From assembly GCF_002735705.1 (NCBI RefSeq), contig NZ_PDZL01000003.1:62001-126000 (forward strand): a stretch of 64,000 bases of DNA, written 5' to 3'. The DNA is from Janthinobacterium sp. BJB426. Its GTDB lineage: Bacteria > Pseudomonadota > Gammaproteobacteria > Burkholderiales > Burkholderiaceae_D. Positions within the stretch are counted from its first letter, which is position 1, and the number at the start of each line of letters is the position of its first letter. Positions 1 to 11,348 of this stretch are shown here, one piece after another. Below the pieces are notes generated by a model that saw only the letters and a list, made by a program, of their open reading frames with translations, did no database searches and was not told where the DNA came from. A program made the translations under genes and the position numbers.

Positions 1-401
1 CCCACCAGGTCTTGCAGCAGGTTCGACAGTTCCAGCTCCAGGCGGATGTCCGGATACTTCTGCATGAAGCTGACCCAGGCCGGCGTCAGCAAGCCGCTGG
101 CGAAGTTGACGGGCGCCAGCACGCGGATGCTGCCCGAGACGGCCGACAGGCTGGCGTCAAGCTGCTGCGTCGCCTGCCGCAGGGCGTGCACGAGGGGACG
201 GCACTGCTCGTAGTATTGCCAGCCTTCCGCCGTCGGCTGCAGACGGCGCGCGCTGCGGTTGAGCAAGCGGTAGCCAAGCTGGCTTTCCAGCTTTTGCAGT
301 CGGCGCGTGACGGTCGCGGCGGGCAAGTCTTCCTTGACGGCCGCCGCATGCAGGCTGCCCGCCTCCACGATGGCGACAAATAAGGCTAAATCATCAAGCA
401 T
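1..401 (-). CDS. LysR-family transcriptional regulator, N-terminal part (runs off the window edge)
   Basis: The frame opens with ATG at 399-401 and stays open to the first base of the window, so only about 133 N-terminal residues are present. It begins MLDDLALFVAIVEAGS and continues with a winged helix-turn-helix (AATVTRRLQKLESQLGYRLLNR) typical of LysR DNA-binding domains. The start of the substrate-binding domain follows (RVLAPVNFASGLLTPAW). LysR proteins usually control a divergent neighbour, here the DUF2798 gene starting at 498. The ligand and targets cannot be told because the effector domain is cut off. Confidence 0.9.
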   Translation of the reverse strand, partial: MLDDLALFVAIVEAGSLHAAAVKEDLPAATVTRRLQKLESQLGYRLLNRSARRLQPTAEGWQYYEQCRPLVHALRQATQQLDASLSAVSGSIRVLAPVNFASGLLTPAWVSFMQKYPDIRLELELSNLLQDLV

Positions 402-497
402 GATTGCATTTTCGGAATTTGAAATTAAAAATATGGCTCTAGTATAGATTGCTGCAAGTCGTTACGCTGCATATCCTTACCATGTTGAAAGTGCCCC

Positions 498-737
498 ATG
501 TCCGATGCCCTGCGCCTGCGCTGCGTATTTGCCTTCCTGATGTCGCTGGTCATGACCCTGCTGATGAGCGCCTGGGTCACCTGGCTCAATATCGGCCTGC
601 AGGCCGACTTCCTGCCCCGCTGGCGCCATGCGTTCTTTGCCGCCTGGCCGGTGGCCTTTTGCGCCGTGATGCTGTTCGCGCCCCGCGTGCAGCTGTTCAG
701 CCGCAGCATCGTGGCCCGGCTCGCCAGCCGCCCTTAA
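498..737 (+). CDS. DUF2798 small membrane protein
   Basis: A 79-residue protein with two hydrophobic segments (about residues 8-32 and 44-62) separated by a short polar stretch with LPRW. This is the usual length and layout of the DUF2798 family, whose function is unknown. It is divergent from the LysR gene with about 96 bases between the starts, an arrangement often seen for this family and consistent with control by that regulator. The assignment rests on the pattern ADFLPRW...AWPVAF; the inner-membrane location is inferred from hydrophobicity. Confidence 0.75.
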   Translation: MSDALRLRCVFAFLMSLVMTLLMSAWVTWLNIGLQADFLPRWRHAFFAAWPVAFCAVMLFAPRVQLFSRSIVARLASRP

Positions 738-838
738 CCGGCAGTCGGCCAGCAACAGTATCACTCGGTCACTCCCGCCCACGGCCGCCCTGATCCGGGC
801 TATGCTATGGCCGTCCTTGTTTTTATAGCGGAGTACCC

Positions 839-1237
839 ATGCTAGATCACGTTTCCCTCACCGTCAGCGACCTGGAACGCGCCGAGCGCTTCTACGACGC
901 CATCTTCGCCGCGCTTGGCGTGCCCAAGGTGGGCAGCGACCATGCCGATGCATGGATAGGCTATGGCGAGCGCAGCGATGCGCAGCATCCCGAGCGCAGC
1001 TATTTTTCCGTGCGCCTCGGCCCCACGCCCGACGACGCGCCGCGCCGCCATTACTGCTTCAAGGCCCCCTCGCGCGCGGCCGTGGAAGCGTTCTGGCATA
1101 CGGGGCTGGCGCACGGCGGCATCGACCTGGGCGCGCCCGGCTTGCGCCACTATCACGCCAGCTATTACGCGGCCTTTTTGTTCGATCCGGACGGCAACCG
1201 CATCGAAGCCGTCTGCCATCACGCCGACGCCGGCTGA
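839..1237 (+). CDS. VOC-family (glyoxalase/bleomycin-resistance-like) protein
   Basis: A 132-residue single-domain protein of the vicinal oxygen chelate fold. It starts MLDHVSLTVSDLERAERFY, a standard first beta-alpha-beta unit with a metal-binding His at position 4, and ends with FDPDGNRIEAVCH, the typical last strand with a metal-binding Glu. Family members are small metal-dependent dioxygenases, isomerases or resistance proteins; this subgroup has no known substrate. A GCGGAG ribosome-binding site lies just before the start. It probably sits alone, since the next gene has its own leader. Confidence 0.85.
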   Translation: MLDHVSLTVSDLERAERFYDAIFAALGVPKVGSDHADAWIGYGERSDAQHPERSYFSVRLGPTPDDAPRRHYCFKAPSRAAVEAFWHTGLAHGGIDLGAPGLRHYHASYYAAFLFDPDGNRIEAVCHHADAG

Positions 1238-1344
1238 CAGGACGGGAAATACGCCTCTGTTCGGCATTTCCACTTCGGCACGATTTGCCTATAATGGCTG
1301 GCAAGCCATACCCGTCCCCGGTCCGTGCACCAAGAAGGAGATTC

Positions 1345-2193
1345 ATGCATCATCTATTCGTCGGCCGCCCCGCGCGCACCATGCTCCTCTCCAGCGCCGG
1401 CCTGCTGCTGGCAGGCTGTTTTTCCGGCTGCTCCCTGTTGCCATCGACCCCGGTCATGCCCGGCGTGCCGGCCACGGCCGCCCTGCCCGACGCCAGCATC
1501 GCCTACACCCTGAGCGGCCAGGGCGGCTTGCCCGTCGTGTTCCAGTCGGCCATGGGCGACGGCAAGGATGTGTGGGCCAAGGTGGTGCCCGAAGTAGCTC
1601 GGCAGCACCGCGTGCTCGTGTATGACCGTCCCGGCTACGGCGACAGCAAAAAAACCACCACGCCGCGCGACCCGTGCACCATTGCCGCCCAGCAGCGCGC
1701 CCTGCTGGCGCAAGCGGGCCTGAAGCCGCCGTATGTGCTGGTCGGCCATGGCCTGGGCGGGCTGTACCAATATGTGTATGCCAGGCTGTACCCGCAGGAC
1801 GTGGCCGGCTTGGTCTTGCTCGATCCCACGCACCCGCAGCAATGGAACCGCCTGCAGACGGACGCGTCCGCCTACGCCATGCTCGTCAAAACGCGGCGCA
1901 AACTCATGTTCAACAGTACGGAATCGGCCGAATTCGATGCCCAGACGCAGTGCCTGCAGCATGTCGACATGAGCAGCCCGCTGCGCGTGCCCGCCATGCT
2001 GCTGGTACGCGACAAGTTCGGCATCGAGGAAATGGGTTCGTTCGAGAACGTGGTGCGGGCCCAGGAAAAGGATTGGCAGCGCCTGTCTGGCGCGCCAGCC
2101 ATCGAGCGCATCACGGGCGCCGGCTACTACATCCAGAAAGACAACCCCGTCATCGTCAACGAGGCGGTCAAGATGGTGGCGAAGAAGAAATAA
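1345..2193 (+). CDS. Lipoprotein with alpha/beta-hydrolase fold, catalytic residues apparently lost
   Basis: A 282-residue protein starting at the ATG behind AAGGAG at 1335-1340. Residues 12-26 form a lipoprotein signal with lipobox LLAGC, so it should be anchored in a membrane facing the periplasm. The rest follows the alpha/beta-hydrolase pattern (VVFQSAMGDGKDVW, VLVYDRPGYGDS, PPYVLVGHGLGGLYQYVYA). The nucleophile elbow reads G-H-G-L-G where the family has G-x-S-x-G (Gly at residue 136). Near the C-terminus the motif that normally reads GAGHYIQ is GAGYYIQ (Tyr at residue 261), so the catalytic His is also missing. It is most likely a binding protein or pseudoenzyme. It converges on the beta-oxidation gene, with a shared hairpin terminator between them. 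Confidence 0.8.
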   Translation: MHHLFVGRPARTMLLSSAGLLLAGCFSGCSLLPSTPVMPGVPATAALPDASIAYTLSGQGGLPVVFQSAMGDGKDVWAKVVPEVARQHRVLVYDRPGYGDSKKTTTPRDPCTIAAQQRALLAQAGLKPPYVLVGHGLGGLYQYVYARLYPQDVAGLVLLDPTHPQQWNRLQTDASAYAMLVKTRRKLMFNSTESAEFDAQTQCLQHVDMSSPLRVPAMLLVRDKFGIEEMGSFENVVRAQEKDWQRLSGAPAIERITGAGYYIQKDNPVIVNEAVKMVAKKK

Positions 2194-2195
2194 AA

Positions 2196-2219
2196 AAAGG
2201 GCAGAGAAATCTGCCCTTT
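2196..2219. terminator. Bidirectional intrinsic terminator
   Basis: A perfect 10-bp stem, AAAGGGCAGA / TCTGCCCTTT, with a GAAA tetraloop. A-rich sequence on one side and T-rich on the other let it work in both directions. It lies between two convergent genes and touches both stop regions. Confidence 0.85.
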
Positions 2220-2238
2220 GTCATTCAACAGCCCAACA

Positions 2239-4326
<2,088 letters not shown>

Positions 4327-4894
4327 GTCTCTTCCTTATTGATTTTTGCTCAGCGATGAGGTGGTTGCAAGGGATGAAGCTTCACTATACCGCATAAAAG
4401 AACGCTCGTATTATTTTTGTCGCGTGCGCGCAGCCGTCAGCATGTTACGCCATGGTACAACATCGTTTGCGGAAAGATTCTGCTGCATGCAGCAAGCGCC
4501 AGTAGAAGCTATCACTTGGATATTCATTTAAATAATAAAACCACAATAATAATAACGTCGTTTTATTATGTGAAAGAATGGGTTTGTTATATGTGGACAG
4601 GGGCCAATTGCGACAGTTTTGACATTATTTATTCCCGCCCCTTGTTTTTCGCCAGATGCTGGGGAATAATAAAATTATTGATTCAAATCAATACTCTACA
4701 ATTTATTTACCATAAGGCATACTGCGGGGCAAACACTGGCGGCCGTTCATCGCGCACATTCTCACCGATTATCACCAGGTGTCGGCCCATGCAATAACAC
4801 CGCTGTCTTAATCATTGTCTTAAACCGATAGCAGAAAAAATAATAAAAGCAGCCTTATCGCTCCCCTTCCTCTTCTCACCCCGAAGGAAATACT
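4327..4894. other. AT-rich intergenic region upstream of the chemoreceptor
   Basis: About 570 bases without a credible gene and clearly richer in A+T than its surroundings, with long A/T runs around 4520-4700. It carries the divergent promoters of the beta-oxidation gene and the chemotaxis cluster, plus the FNR-type site listed separately. An open frame at 4417-4797 lacks a ribosome-binding site and a plausible composition and was not accepted. Confidence 0.6.
4678..4691. promoter_or_regulatory. FNR/ANR-type operator upstream of the chemotaxis cluster
   Basis: TTGATTCAAATCAA matches the FNR consensus TTGAT-N4-ATCAA at all ten defined positions. Its centre is about 210 bases before the receptor start. 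Possible -10 hexamers lie about 30 bases downstream (CATAAG at 4711, CATACT at 4718). If used, it would tie the receptor and cheR-cheD to oxygen availability. The match is seen directly; the regulation is inferred. Confidence 0.6.
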
Positions 4895-6592
4895 ATGGAC
4901 GCAGCCAGCCATGTCAGCCACTCCCAGGATCTGGACTTACAAGCGATAAATACTGCATTGAACCGTGTCCAGGCCGTCATCGAATTCGAGCTCGACGGCA
5001 CCATCCTGCATGCGAATGAGAATTTCCTGCGTGTCGTCGGCTATACCCTGGCGGAAGTGCAAGGCAAGCACCATGCCATCTTCTGCGACCCCGAGTATGT
5101 CAAAACGGACGAATACAGCAACTTCTGGGCCAAGCTGGGACGCGGCGAATTCGACCAGGGTGAATACAAGCGCCGCGCCAAGGATGGGCGCGAAGTGTGG
5201 ATCAACGCTTCCTACAACCCCATCCTCGACGCGGACGGCAAGCCGTATAAAGTCATCAAGTTCGCTACCGACATCACGGCCCTGAAAAAGCGCAATGTCG
5301 AATACGAAGGCAAGGTCAGCGCCATCGGCAAGGCGCAGGCCGTGATCGAATTCGACATGCAGGGCAATGTGCTGGAAGCGAATGAGAATTTCCTCGCCGT
5401 CATGGATTACGACTTGAGCGATATCCAGGGCGAGCACCACCGCATGTTCTGCGAGCCCGAGTATGCGAGCAGCGCCGAGTACAAGAAATTCTGGCAAAAG
5501 CTCAACCGCGGCGAATTCGACGCGGGCCGCTACAAGCGCCTGGGCAACCATGGCAAGGTGGTGTGGATACAGGCCACCTACAACCCCATCCTCGACCTGA
5601 ACGGCAAGCCATATAAAGTGGTCAAGTTCGCCATCGACATCAGCGAACAGGTGAACCTGGAAAACAGCATCCAGTCCAAGGCCGCCAACGACAGCCGCAA
5701 GGTCAATGCCCTGCTCGAATCGGTGGCGCGCGCGGCGCAAGGCGACCTGACCTGCAATATCGTGCCCGAGGGCGACGAGCCGATCGACCTGCTGGCCGGC
5801 GGCATCAGCAAGATGATCGTCGACTTGCGCGGCGTGATCGGCAACGTGGTGTCGGCCGCCAACGGCTTTGCCGACGCCTCGCACACGATCGCCGAACGGG
5901 CCACGGGCGTGGCCGTGGGCACGCAGGCGCTGGGTGCCACGGTGGAAGAAATGAACGCCTCCATCGATGGCCTGACCTTTTCCATCAATTCCATCGCGGA
6001 AAACACCTCGAATGCCGATTTCCTGGCGAAAGCCACGCAGCAGGAAGCGGAAGCGGGCGCGCGCGCCGTCGCCAAGTCGATCGAGGCGATGGACTTGATC
6101 AACCGCTCGTCGGAAGACATCGGCGAAATCGTCAAGGTCATCAGCGAAATCGCCAACCAGACGAATATGCTGGCCTTCAATGCGGCCATCGAGGCGGCGC
6201 GCGCGGGCGAGCACGGCCTGGGCTTTTCCGTCGTCGCCGACGAAGTACGCAAGCTGGCCGAGCGTTCCTCGCAGGCCACCAAGGAAATCTCCAAGCTGAT
6301 CAACGAGTCCGTCAAGCGCGTTTCCACCGGCAGCGAGATTTCGCGCCAGGCCAGCGACGCCTTCGACAAGATCGTCTCGGGCGTGGCGAAAACCACCCTG
6401 GCCATTTCCGATATCTCGAAGGCGGCCAACGAGCAGCTGCTGACGGCGCGCGAAGTGTCCACGGCCATCCAGTACATCGCCGAGGAAACGGAAAAGTCGG
6501 CTGCCAACTGCGACAGCATCGCCCGCTCGACGGACGGCTTGAACGAGCGCGCTGGCAGCCTGAACCAGACTGTCTCCGGCTTCGTGGTGTAG
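4895..6592 (+). CDS. Cytosolic PAS-PAS methyl-accepting chemotaxis protein (Aer/BdlA-like)
   Basis: A 565-residue chemoreceptor without a transmembrane segment. Two tandem PAS domains (about residues 20-130 and 140-255) are close copies of each other: both contain QAVIEF, ANENFL, EY..FW.KL.RGEFD and YNPILD..GKPYKV.KFA.DI. A signalling domain follows, with the conserved hairpin tip [21 protein letters not shown] near residue 430. PAS-PAS-MCP without membrane anchors is the layout of Pseudomonas BdlA and soluble Aer-like redox sensors. It should signal to CheA through CheW. AAGGAAAT precedes the ATG. cheR begins 4 bases after its stop, so the cluster is one operon. Confidence 0.92.
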   Translation: MDAASHVSHSQDLDLQAINTALNRVQAVIEFELDGTILHANENFLRVVGYTLAEVQGKHHAIFCDPEYVKTDEYSNFWAKLGRGEFDQGEYKRRAKDGREVWINASYNPILDADGKPYKVIKFATDITALKKRNVEYEGKVSAIGKAQAVIEFDMQGNVLEANENFLAVMDYDLSDIQGEHHRMFCEPEYASSAEYKKFWQKLNRGEFDAGRYKRLGNHGKVVWIQATYNPILDLNGKPYKVVKFAIDISEQVNLENSIQSKAANDSRKVNALLESVARAAQGDLTCNIVPEGDEPIDLLAGGISKMIVDLRGVIGNVVSAANGFADASHTIAERATGVAVGTQALGATVEEMNASIDGLTFSINSIAENTSNADFLAKATQQEAEAGARAVAKSIEAMDLINRSSEDIGEIVKVISEIANQTNMLAFNAAIEAARAGEHGLGFSVVADEVRKLAERSSQATKEISKLINESVKRVSTGSEISRQASDAFDKIVSGVAKTTLAISDISKAANEQLLTAREVSTAIQYIAEETEKSAANCDSIARSTDGLNERAGSLNQTVSGFVV

Positions 6593-6595
6593 GCC

Positions 6596-7420
6596 ATGAG
6601 CCACGCGGCCACCTTGACGCCCGAGGTGCTGACGACCCTGATCGCGCTGGTGCGCGAGCATACGGGCATCGCCATGACGGCGCGCAAGAGCGTCTTGCTG
6701 GAACGGCGCTTGCAGCCACGGCTGCAGGCGCTGTCCCTGCACAGCTACCAGGCTTATCTGGACCGCGTGGCCAGCGACCGCGATGAAGTGGCCCATTTCA
6801 TCGACCTGGTGACCACCAATGACACCCTGTTCTTCCGCACGCCGTCGATCTGGGATTATTTCCGCGACCGCTACCTGCCCGCCTGGGCCCGCGCGCATCC
6901 GGACGGCTGCCTGTCCATCTGGTCGGCGGCCGCCGCCAGCGGCGAAGAACTGTATTCGATCGCCATGCTGTGCGAGCAATTCAAGCTGCAAGCGCCCGCC
7001 TTCCGCTACCAGATCCTGGCCAGCGACATTTCGCAGCAGATCCTCGGCGCGGCGCGGGCCGGCCAGTACAGCGGCCGCTCCGTCGAGCGCATCCGCCTGT
7101 CGCACCCGGACTTGCTGCGCAAATATTTCACGCCCGCGCCGTATGGCGTCCAGGTCAACGAGGAATTGCGGCAAAACGTCAGCTTTGCCCAGCATAATCT
7201 GCTGGACGCATTGCGCCCGGCGCGGCAGTTCGACCTGGTCTTCCTGCGCAACGTGCTCATTTATTTCGATGCCGAGCACCAGGAAACCGTGCTGCGCCAG
7301 GCGCGCCTGAGCCTGAAGGACGAAGGCCGGCTGATCCTGGGCGAGTCGGAAACCATCGCCCGGCTCGGCACCGGCTACCAATTTGAGTTTCCCATGATTT
7401 ATAAGGCGGGTAGCGCATGA
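6596..7420 (+). CDS. cheR: Chemotaxis protein methyltransferase CheR
   Basis: A 274-residue S-adenosylmethionine-dependent methyltransferase that methylates glutamates on chemoreceptors for adaptation. The N-terminal CheR_N helical region covers about residues 8-70 (ALVREHTGIAMTARKSVLLERRL). The catalytic domain has TTNDTLFFRTP, the SAM loop SAAAASGEELYSIAM and FDLVFLRNVLIYFD. The length is normal for the family. It overlaps cheD by 4 bases and directly follows the receptor gene, so the three are translationally coupled. Confidence 0.95.
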   Translation: MSHAATLTPEVLTTLIALVREHTGIAMTARKSVLLERRLQPRLQALSLHSYQAYLDRVASDRDEVAHFIDLVTTNDTLFFRTPSIWDYFRDRYLPAWARAHPDGCLSIWSAAAASGEELYSIAMLCEQFKLQAPAFRYQILASDISQQILGAARAGQYSGRSVERIRLSHPDLLRKYFTPAPYGVQVNEELRQNVSFAQHNLLDALRPARQFDLVFLRNVLIYFDAEHQETVLRQARLSLKDEGRLILGESETIARLGTGYQFEFPMIYKAGSA

Positions 7421-7941
7421 GCATCATCCTCGACCCTGGCTTGCCGCTGCACCATGTTGGCATGGGACAACTTAGCGTGGGCACGCATGGCGAGCAGCTG
7501 CAAGCCTTGCTGGGCTCGTGCATCGGCATCGGCTTCATCTGGAAGAATGGCCCGTGCTGCGGTCTGGCCCACTGTTTGCTGCCGGAAGCGCCGGGCGCCG
7601 ACAGCAGCCTGGGGGCACGCTATGTAAGCCAGGCCGTGCCTTCGCTGCTGCGCCTGATGGGCGTGCGCCAGGCCGACTACGCCGATATCGACGTGGTGCT
7701 GGCGGGCGGCGCCAGCATGTTTGGCCCGCGCAATGGACGCCTGCAAGTGGGCCGGCAAAACGCGGAAGCGGCGCAAAAGTACCTGGACCAGTGCGGCTTG
7801 CACGTCAGTTTTTGCGCGCTGGGCGGCCGCCATGGGCGCCAGTTGCTGATCGATTGCGCCCGGCACAGCTATGCCGTCACCGATGTGGTGGCGCAACCCG
7901 AATGGATTCCACGCAAGGAAGGCGCATATGGATATGCATGA
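7417..7941 (+). CDS. cheD: Chemoreceptor glutamine deamidase CheD
   Basis: A 174-residue CheD family protein that deamidates receptor glutamines and in some bacteria binds CheC. The catalytic Cys sits in LLGSCIGIGF and the His in GLAHCLLPEA, with the ADYADIDVVLAGGASMF strand region following. It starts at an ATG overlapping the end of cheR and runs 14 bases into the next gene. No cheC gene is adjacent, although a DUF3334 protein with a CheC/CheX-like motif lies 20 kb away (27157-27849). Confidence 0.93.
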   Translation: MSIILDPGLPLHHVGMGQLSVGTHGEQLQALLGSCIGIGFIWKNGPCCGLAHCLLPEAPGADSSLGARYVSQAVPSLLRLMGVRQADYADIDVVLAGGASMFGPRNGRLQVGRQNAEAAQKYLDQCGLHVSFCALGGRHGRQLLIDCARHSYAVTDVVAQPEWIPRKEGAYGYA

Positions 7942-9463
7942 AGCGACAGGCTTGCAAGCGCAGGGCGCAAGCGACACGGCCACAGAACTGTTCGGTTCCT
8001 TCCACCTGGGCGACGATGAATTCGCCCTGCCCGCCAGCTGCATCCGCGAAGTGGTGAACTACCCCGCGAAAGTCACGGCCCTGCCCCTGTCGCCCGCGTA
8101 TCTGGAAGGCATGTTCACCTTGCGCGGCAGCGTCATTCCGGTGGTCAACCTGGGCCGCTTGTTCCGCGCCGATGCGCCGCGCGCCGTGGCCACGGACAAG
8201 ATCGCCATCCTCGACTTCCAGCAAGTGCTGATCGGCATCGTCTTCCAGGATACGGGAGAGATCCTGCGCGTGCCCGCCAGCGCCCGCAGCGCCCTGCAAT
8301 ATGCGGCCGGCGACAGCCACGCCGTCATCGCCGGCACCATCCTGCAGGGCGGCGGCGCGCGCCTGCTGCAGGTACTCGACCCGCACGCCCTGCTGCGCAT
8401 CGAAAACGTGCCCCATGTGCTGGCCCTGCAGGCGACGGGCGCCAAGCTGAGCACGGCCCGCTACCATGCCCAAAGCGAACGCCGGCAATGCGTCAGCTTC
8501 CGTGCGGCCGGCGCCACGTTTGCCTTTGAAATGCTGGCCATCCAGGAAATCATCCGGGTGCCGGAACTGCACAGCTCCCTGCTGAACAGCGAACTGTGCC
8601 TGGGGCGCATGCATTTTCGCGGCAGCCAGGTGGCCGTCGTCGACTTCGGCGCGCTGCTGCAGGCGCCCGCGTCCGGCACGGCGGTCACGGCCGCAACAGG
8701 CGATCAGCGCATCATCGTCGTGCGCCTCGACGACACGACCGTGGGCTTCCTCGTCGATTCCGTCGACAGCATCGTGCATTTCTTTGGCGACGAGGTGCTG
8801 CCGATTCCCCTGCTGAGCAAGGCGCGCGCCGCCATGTTTGCCGGCTGTATCACGAAAGAGGGGCTGGGCGACATCATTTTCCTCGACCACAAGGGCATCC
8901 TGTCGCAGGCCGAGATCGTCGAGATGCGCGACGGCCACGCGCGCCTGTACCCGGCCGACACGGACGCGAAAACGGCCACCACGCGCAAGGCGCCGCGCCG
9001 CGTCTACATCACGTTTACGGTGGAAACCCGCTTCGCCGTGGAAATCGGGCAAGTGCGCGAAATCATCGACTTCAGCGGCGCCATCACGACGCCGCCGGGC
9101 ATGCCGGCCTGCATGCGCGGCATGCTCAATTTACGCCAGCAAATGATCAGCATCATCGACCTGCGCCAGTTGTACGCCATGCCGGCCTTGCCGGACGCCA
9201 GCGCGGGCAAGATCCTCATCGTGGAACGGGGCGCCGAGCGCTACGGCTTCCTTGTCGACCATGTCGATAACATCATGACCATTTCCGACAGCCAGCGCTT
9301 TGCGGCGCCGCAAATCATCCGCACGGGAGAGCATGACGACTTGCGCAGCGAAATGGATGAGATGATCGATATCGGCACGGATGCGCAGCGCCAGACCCTG
9401 TCCGTTTTCCAGTGCGATCACTTGCTGGAAAAGCTGGGGTCGGCGCTGCCGCGGGCGGCCTAG
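7928..9463 (+). CDS. Protein of three tandem CheW domains
   Basis: A 511-residue protein made of three CheW-like domains at about residues 15-165, 180-330 and 345-505, each with the pattern FAx(E/P)...(V/I)REI and GM..LRG..I.VV(N/D)LR. CheW couples receptors to CheA and normally has a single domain of about 160 residues. A triple array is less common and may scaffold several receptors or kinases. The start was chosen at the ATG behind AAGGA (7915-7920), overlapping cheD by 14 bases, rather than the upstream ATG at 7871. There is no receiver domain, so this is not CheV. No cheA, cheB or cheY lies in the window. Confidence 0.88.
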   Translation: MDMHEATGLQAQGASDTATELFGSFHLGDDEFALPASCIREVVNYPAKVTALPLSPAYLEGMFTLRGSVIPVVNLGRLFRADAPRAVATDKIAILDFQQVLIGIVFQDTGEILRVPASARSALQYAAGDSHAVIAGTILQGGGARLLQVLDPHALLRIENVPHVLALQATGAKLSTARYHAQSERRQCVSFRAAGATFAFEMLAIQEIIRVPELHSSLLNSELCLGRMHFRGSQVAVVDFGALLQAPASGTAVTAATGDQRIIVVRLDDTTVGFLVDSVDSIVHFFGDEVLPIPLLSKARAAMFAGCITKEGLGDIIFLDHKGILSQAEIVEMRDGHARLYPADTDAKTATTRKAPRRVYITFTVETRFAVEIGQVREIIDFSGAITTPPGMPACMRGMLNLRQQMISIIDLRQLYAMPALPDASAGKILIVERGAERYGFLVDHVDNIMTISDSQRFAAPQIIRTGEHDDLRSEMDEMIDIGTDAQRQTLSVFQCDHLLEKLGSALPRAA

Positions 9464-9469
9464 GCTGCT

Positions 9470-11122
9470 TTACATCCCCGGCAGCTGGTGCCCCTTGAAC
9501 TGCTCGCGCAGCTTGTTTTTCTGGATCTTGCCCGTGGCGCCCATGGGCAAGGCGTCGATGAACAGCACGTCGTCCGGCGTCCACCACTTGGCAATCTTGC
9601 CCTCGAAAAACTGCAACAAGGCATCGCGCGTCACCGTCATGCCGGGGCGCAGCACGACGACGAGCACGGGGCGCTCGTCCCATTTCGGGTGAAACACGCC
9701 GATGCAGGCCGCCTGCAACACGGCCGGGTGCGCCATGGCAAGGTTTTCCAGGTCGATGGTGCCGATCCACTCGCCGCCCGACTTGATCACGTCCTTGCTG
9801 CGGTCCGTGATCTGCATGTAGCCATCCGTATCGATGGTGGCCACGTCGCCCGTGGGGAACCAGCCATCCTGTAACACGTCGCCACCCTCGTTCTTGTAAT
9901 ACGAGGAAATGATCCACGGTCCTTTCACCAGCAAATGGCCATAACTGATGCCATCCCACGGCAATTCCTTGCCGTCGTCGTCGACGATCTTCATGTCCAC
10001 GCCGTAGATCGCATGGCCCTGTTTTTGCAGGATCTTGCGCTGCTCGTCCTTCGGCAAGTCCAGGTGCTTGGTCTGCAAGCCGCCGGCCGTGCCCAGCGGC
10101 GACATTTCCGTCATGCCCCAGGCGTGGATGACTTCCACGTCGAACTTGTCGATCAGGGTATCCATCATGGCCGGCGGACACGCCGCGCCGCCGATCACCG
10201 TGCGGCGGAAAGTGGAAAATTGCAGATTATTCTGCAAGGCGTGGTTGAGCAAACCCAGCCAGACTGTAGGCACGCCGGCCGAGAACGTCACTTTTTCCGC
10301 CTCGAACAATTCATACAGCGACTTGCCATCGAGCGCCGCGCCGGGAAACACCATGCGCGCGCCGGACAGGGGCACGGAATACGGCAGGCCCCAGGCATTC
10401 ACGTGGAACATGGGCACGACGGGCAGCACGGTATCCGAGGCGCGCACGTTGAGGGCGCTGGGCATGGCCGAGGCATACGCGTGCAGCACGGTCGAGCGGT
10501 GCGAATACAGGGCGCCCTTGGGGTTGCCCGTCGTGCCCGACGTGTAGCACAGGGTGGCGGCCGCATTCTCGTCGAACAAGGGCCAGGCGTAATCGTCGGA
10601 ATGCGTGGCGATCAAGTCTTCATAGCACAGCAGGTCGGGAATCGTGCTGCTGGCGGGCATGCGGTCGCGGTCGCACATCAGCACGAAATGGCGCACGAAG
10701 GTGCAGTCGGCGGCGATTTTCTCCACCACGGGCAAAAAGGTCAGATCAAACAGCAAGACCTGGTCTTCCGCATGGTTCGAGATGTAGGCGATCTGGTCGG
10801 GAAACAGGCGCGGATTGATCGTGTGCAAGACGGCACCCGAGCCGGACACGGCATAATAGGCTTCCAGGTGCCGATAACCATTCCAGGCCAGCGTGGCGAC
10901 CCGGTCGCCCATGCCGACGCCGAGGCCATGCAAGGCATTCGCCAGGCGCCGCGCGCGCTGGTGGCAATCGCGGTAGGTGTAGCGGTGCATATCGCCCTCC
11001 ACCCGCCGCGAAATGATTTCGCTGCCTCCATAATGACGCGCTGCAAACTCGATAATGCTGGAAATCAGCAGGGGCTGATTCATCATCTGGCCCATCACTG
11101 GACTCAAGGGGAATGCCGACAT
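9470..11122 (-). CDS. AMP-forming acyl-CoA ligase (AlkK/DmdB-like)
   Basis: A 550-residue adenylate-forming enzyme that activates a fatty or related carboxylic acid to its CoA thioester via an acyl-AMP. Motifs: the P-loop-like [16 protein letters not shown] near residue 200, [14 protein letters not shown], the A5 motif [11 protein letters not shown] near 340, [11 protein letters not shown] near 425 and [14 protein letters not shown]. The pattern is closest to the medium-chain AlkK / 3-methylthiopropionyl-CoA ligase group. Substrate length cannot be read from sequence. GGAGACACG precedes the ATG. It converges on the CheW-triple gene with six bases between the stops. Confidence 0.9.
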   Translation of the reverse strand: MSAFPLSPVMGQMMNQPLLISSIIEFAARHYGGSEIISRRVEGDMHRYTYRDCHQRARRLANALHGLGVGMGDRVATLAWNGYRHLEAYYAVSGSGAVLHTINPRLFPDQIAYISNHAEDQVLLFDLTFLPVVEKIAADCTFVRHFVLMCDRDRMPASSTIPDLLCYEDLIATHSDDYAWPLFDENAAATLCYTSGTTGNPKGALYSHRSTVLHAYASAMPSALNVRASDTVLPVVPMFHVNAWGLPYSVPLSGARMVFPGAALDGKSLYELFEAEKVTFSAGVPTVWLGLLNHALQNNLQFSTFRRTVIGGAACPPAMMDTLIDKFDVEVIHAWGMTEMSPLGTAGGLQTKHLDLPKDEQRKILQKQGHAIYGVDMKIVDDDGKELPWDGISYGHLLVKGPWIISSYYKNEGGDVLQDGWFPTGDVATIDTDGYMQITDRSKDVIKSGGEWIGTIDLENLAMAHPAVLQAACIGVFHPKWDERPVLVVVLRPGMTVTRDALLQFFEGKIAKWWTPDDVLFIDALPMGATGKIQKNKLREQFKGHQLPGM

Positions 11123-11304
11123 CGTGTCTCCTGGGTTGGCTGCTTGCTTGTTGTTGGAATTTAAAGATTTTCCTTAGTTTCGTACGGTCGTGCGGAAATC
11201 GTCAACGCATTTCGATATTGCATTGCAGCATGGAATTTTTGATTCCGTTTTTTGCCGCATTGGCTCCCATTACCGGGCCCGCCACGCACCTTCGCGCCGT
11301 GCGG

Positions 11305-11310
11305 TAAAAT
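11305..11310 (+). promoter_or_regulatory. Candidate -10 element for selO
   Basis: TAAAAT fits a sigma-70 -10 hexamer, 39 bases before the proposed TTG start of selO. If used, it excludes the longer upstream reading frame as the protein start. I see no convincing -35. Confidence 0.35.
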
Positions 11311-11348
11311 CGCCTTCCAGGCTGGCGCACCGTGCCGCTACATCTTAT

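Noticed and set aside
1-401. Could the partial LysR gene be phcA?
   Set aside because: It is 56 kb from the phc-like operon, divergent from a DUF2798 gene, and the effector domain is missing, so there is no support for that name.
4417-4797. Open frame of 126 codons in the AT-rich region before the chemoreceptor
   Set aside because: No ribosome-binding site, odd amino-acid composition rich in Ile/Thr/Cys, and it covers the FNR-type site and promoter region.
4937-7381. Open frame of 814 codons on the minus strand opposite the chemotaxis genes
   Set aside because: A shadow of GC-rich codon usage in the receptor and cheR; those genes have clear domains, and the opposite frame has none.
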